Below, piece after piece: positions 61,762 to 64,000 of a stretch of 64,000 bases of DNA. The stretch's first letter is position 1. Each line of letters opens with the position of its first letter. Location of the stretch: positions 1,922,001 through 1,986,000 of the forward strand of contig CANNDZ010000001.1 of the NCBI GenBank assembly GCA_947503575.1, in the 5' to 3' direction. The translations under genes were made by a program, and so were the position numbers. This stretch comes from an uncultured Kordiimonas sp. (GTDB taxonomy: Bacteria > Pseudomonadota > Alphaproteobacteria > Sphingomonadales > Kordiimonadaceae). The notes below the pieces were generated by a model that saw only the letters and a program-made list of their open reading frames with translations, was not told where the DNA came from and did not search any database.

Positions 61762-62898
61762 ATGAATAGGTGGGTTTGGCTAGGCAGCGTCGCAGTTACT
61801 GCCATATTTGTCTATTTAACGCGGGGGGTGTTGCTGCCTTTTCTTGCGGGTCTTGCAGTAGCGTATTTCCTTGATCCCGTTGCCGACAAGCTGGAAGCGC
61901 GCAAAGTGCCACGCGGCATTGCCGCAGCCATGGTGATATCGCTCTTTTTCCTGATTATTGTCGGTGTGATTTTGGCTTTTTGGCCAATTTTGCAAAGCCA
62001 ATTATCCGCCGTTTCCACGACCTTGCCACAAACTCTTGCGGGTCTCCGGCCCTGGCTCAACGACATGCTCTCTAACCTTATGCAGAATTATGGAGTTGAT
62101 ATCGGGTCAGATGTTGACAGCTTGCTGACCACTTTTTCTGACGATTTGATAGCGCAGGCTAAAGTTGCGCTAACTGGCGCTGTCAAAGGCGGCCTTGCGG
62201 TGTTCAACTTGTTGACACTGGTGCTTATTTCGCCGGTTGTGGCGTTCTATTTGCTGAGAGACTGGGACCTTCTGGTCGCAAAAGTCGATAGTTGGTTACC
62301 TACCGATGGTGGGGCAATTATTCGCCAGCAAATGAAGAAAATTGATGAAGTGCTGGCGGGGTTTGTTCGTGGGCAACTCCTGGTCAGCACAACGATGGGG
62401 GTCCTGTATGGGCTCGGTTGGTCCCTCGCTGGGCTTAATTTTGGTCTGATACTCGGCGTTCTTGCTGGGGTCATGTCATTTGTGCCGTTTGTCGGCGCTT
62501 TGTTTGCTGCAATTGTTGCCGTTGCAATGGCCGTTGGCCAGTGGGGTCTCGATCCAATGCAAATAGCAATGGTTGCTGCGGTATTCTTTGTTGTTCAGAC
62601 GATTGAGGGCGCGTTTCTTACACCACGATTGGTGGGTGAGAGAGTTGGCTTACATCCAGTATGGGTGCTGTTTGCCGTGTTTGCTGGCGGCGAGGTGATG
62701 GGTTTCGTTGGCGTGTTGATCGCTGTTCCTGTTGCGGCAGCGGCAGCGGTTCTTGTTCGTTTCTGGATTGATAATTACCTTCAGCACTATCAAGTTCCCG
62801 TACCACAGCCCGACAGTATTTCTGATGACGTCGAAGATGCGGTCGCCGATAATGAGAATAATAATAATTCGGGAGCGGCTGAACGTGGCCAAGATTAG
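61762..62898 (+). CDS. AI-2E/PerM-family membrane transporter
   Basis: A 378-residue membrane protein of the AI-2E transporter (PerM/TqsA) family. Two N-terminal helices (VWLGSVAVTAIFVYLTRGV; GIAAAMVISLFFLIIVGVIL) are followed by a periplasmic-type loop (about 75-140). More helices follow with LGVLAGVMSFVPFVGALFAA and PRLVGERVGLHPVWVLFAVFAGGEVMGF. The true substrate of PerM-type members next to hdaA is not known. It overlaps hdaA by 14 bases. Confidence 0.9.
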   Translation: MNRWVWLGSVAVTAIFVYLTRGVLLPFLAGLAVAYFLDPVADKLEARKVPRGIAAAMVISLFFLIIVGVILAFWPILQSQLSAVSTTLPQTLAGLRPWLNDMLSNLMQNYGVDIGSDVDSLLTTFSDDLIAQAKVALTGAVKGGLAVFNLLTLVLISPVVAFYLLRDWDLLVAKVDSWLPTDGGAIIRQQMKKIDEVLAGFVRGQLLVSTTMGVLYGLGWSLAGLNFGLILGVLAGVMSFVPFVGALFAAIVAVAMAVGQWGLDPMQIAMVAAVFFVVQTIEGAFLTPRLVGERVGLHPVWVLFAVFAGGEVMGFVGVLIAVPVAAAAAVLVRFWIDNYLQHYQVPVPQPDSISDDVEDAVADNENNNNSGAAERGQD

Positions 62899-63568
62899 CC
62901 AAATACCTCTGGAGCTTGGGCATCCTGTTAGCTTTGACCTTGGCGACTATGTCGTATCGTCATCAAATTCAGAAGCCTATAAGTTTGTCGAAGAATGGGT
63001 AAATATGGATGCTCATTTTGGTGCCATTGTTGGGCCATCAGGCTCGGGAAAGTCCCATCTTCTCCGTGGATGGGCCGCTGCCAATAAGGCTGAAGAACTA
63101 TTGCCTGACATGGATTTGTCAGGCTTGAAAAGTGGACGGCTGTATTTCCTGGATGATGTGAACCAGCGTTCGGAAGGGGACAGTCTGACTTATGACGACC
63201 TGTTCCTGTTTCACGCCTTCAATTGGGCTAAGGAAAAGTCCTCAAAAATTCTTGTTTCTGCTATGGTGCCACCAACAAAATGGCCGCGGGCGTTACCAGA
63301 TTTAAAGTCAAGATTAAGCCTTATTCCCGTGGCAACAATCTATCAGCCAGATGATGACTTGTTGAAGTTTGTTTTAATTAAACTTTTTTCTGATAGGCAG
63401 TTACACGTCAATATTGAAGTAATAGATTATATTCTTAAACATATGCCTCGGTCTTTTTCCTCTGCGGTCGAATTGGCAAACTCTATGGATAGACTGGCAT
63501 TGGCGGAACAGCGCAGGATCACTATTCCTTTGGCAAAACGCTGCCTTAAGACCCTGACCATAGTCTGA
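62885..63568 (+). CDS. hdaA: DnaA-related replication regulator HdaA
   Basis: AAA+ protein that, with the sliding clamp, stimulates ATP hydrolysis by DnaA and so limits re-initiation. The 227-residue product has Walker A GPSGSGKSHLL, Walker B LYFLDDVN and a C-terminal lid-type helix bundle, but no DNA-binding DnaA domain IV. The N-terminal ISQIPLELG resembles a clamp-binding QxxLxL motif. GTG at 62885 has GGGAG upstream and overlaps perM, implying coupling. A much longer open frame upstream lies within perM and is rejected. Confidence 0.92.
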   Translation: MAKISQIPLELGHPVSFDLGDYVVSSSNSEAYKFVEEWVNMDAHFGAIVGPSGSGKSHLLRGWAAANKAEELLPDMDLSGLKSGRLYFLDDVNQRSEGDSLTYDDLFLFHAFNWAKEKSSKILVSAMVPPTKWPRALPDLKSRLSLIPVATIYQPDDDLLKFVLIKLFSDRQLHVNIEVIDYILKHMPRSFSSAVELANSMDRLALAEQRRITIPLAKRCLKTLTIV

Positions 63569-63714
63569 TGAGTTGTGATATATTTCGTTTTTGAGTATAT
63601 CGCATGTAGCAAAAAGTCGCTTTTATTTAAACGTTTTAGATACGCCAAAGCGTAACAATAGCCTTGTAATTCAAGACATATTTACGTCAAATATGACCTG
63701 AACCGGAGTGTGAT

Positions 63715-64000
63715 ATGCCTGACGGAAGCAAGAGCAACAAAAGCAAGGATGCGCCTGAGATAAGCGACACCCGCAAAGAAATTCGTCATTCGATTGCGAA
63801 CAGGCCTAATACTGATCGTTACCTCAATCGGGAATTAAGCTGGTTACAGTTTAATATGCGCGTTTTGGAGGAGGCCGAAAACAAGAGGCACCCCCTACTG
63901 GAGCGTGTTCGATTTTTGTCGATTTCAGGCAATAATCTGGATGAATTCTACATGGTTCGTGTTGCAGGGTTGCGAGGGCAATGTGACGCCGGGATAGAGG
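63715..64000 (+). CDS. ppk1: Polyphosphate kinase 1 (partial, right edge)
   Basis: Makes polyphosphate from ATP. The first 95 residues are visible. A charged N-terminal tail ([14 protein letters not shown]) precedes the family's N-terminal domain, with [20 protein letters not shown] and the [20 protein letters not shown] motif. CGGAG precedes the ATG. The remaining roughly 600 residues, including the autophosphorylated His, lie beyond the window. It follows hdaA by 146 bases, as in Caulobacter and relatives. Confidence 0.95.
   Translation, partial: MPDGSKSNKSKDAPEISDTRKEIRHSIANRPNTDRYLNRELSWLQFNMRVLEEAENKRHPLLERVRFLSISGNNLDEFYMVRVAGLRGQCDAGIE

Noticed and set aside
62732-62884. Longer start for HdaA
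   Set aside because: The sequence lies within perM, has no ribosome site, and is unlike HdaA proteins; the GTG at 62885 has GGGAG before it.
1-64000. CRISPR arrays, insertion sequences, prophage, toxin-antitoxin or defence genes, tRNA and rRNA
   Set aside because: Reading all intergenic gaps showed no regular repeats, no transposase or phage-like frames, and no tRNA-like cloverleaf sequence.

Overview
The window is ordinary chromosome of an alphaproteobacterium, most like the Kordiimonadales or a neighbouring order. Several gene orders point that way: M48 protease-dsbA-aroQ; rne next to an amidase, PBP1A and prfB; tyrS divergent from anmK; fabD-fabG-acpP-fabF-mltG-yicC-gmk; lptD-surA-pdxA-rsmA; and purM-purN divergent from DUF2066-perM-hdaA-ppk. 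RNase E ends in the GWW motif known in alphaproteobacteria, and DUF1489, DUF455, DUF5930-type M23 and HdaA are also typical of the class. Base composition is near 50% GC and even. I see no rRNA or tRNA genes, insertion sequences, prophage or CRISPR array. The assignment rests on recognition from sequence only, with no database search.

Layout. 1-3.7 kb: aroQ (cut by the left edge), thiSG on the opposite strand, then a DsbA-like protein and an M48 protease. 3.9-12.9 kb: rne with a structured leader, divergent from amidase, PBP1A, prfB (with an intact programmed +1 frameshift) and a ClpP paralogue. 13-19 kb (minus strand): bactofilin and M23 endopeptidase (overlapping), a ferritin-like protein, Bcp and GlnE. 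19-27 kb: a 1081-residue AsmA/DUF3971 protein, a cyclase-like hydrolase, tyrS/anmK, and soxR divergent from a VOC gene with a good SoxR box between them. 27-31.5 kb: two tandem cysteine desulfurases and a ferredoxin, followed by two small unknown exported proteins. 31.5-38.6 kb: dnaB, rpsF-rpsR-rplI, a TPR/TonB-like protein, DUF1489, two universal stress proteins behind an FNR/FixK-type promoter, and a 63-residue HTH protein. 38.8-45.1 kb: fatty-acid synthesis, mltG, yicC, gmk. 45.1-52.8 kb: rsmA-pdxA-surA-lptD divergent from pepA-holC. 52.8-58.6 kb: a Tat-exported class V aminotransferase with a duplicated DUF417 membrane protein, ABC-F, ndk and an orphan histidine kinase. 58.7-64 kb: purN-purM, DUF2066, perM, hdaA and the start of ppk1.

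The genes mainly serve envelope building (peptidoglycan, LPS export, outer-membrane folding), translation, replication control, fatty-acid, purine and cofactor synthesis, and redox or stress response. I found no wholly new multi-gene system. The observations most worth a second look are the SoxR-controlled VOC promoter, the FNR-type promoter of the stress-protein pair, an M48 protease with two Cys inside its zinc helix encoded beside a DsbA-like protein, the DUF417 duplication paired with an exported PLP enzyme, the desulfurase pair without a scaffold gene, DnaA-box-like repeats before dnaB, and a possible folded RNA leader of rne.
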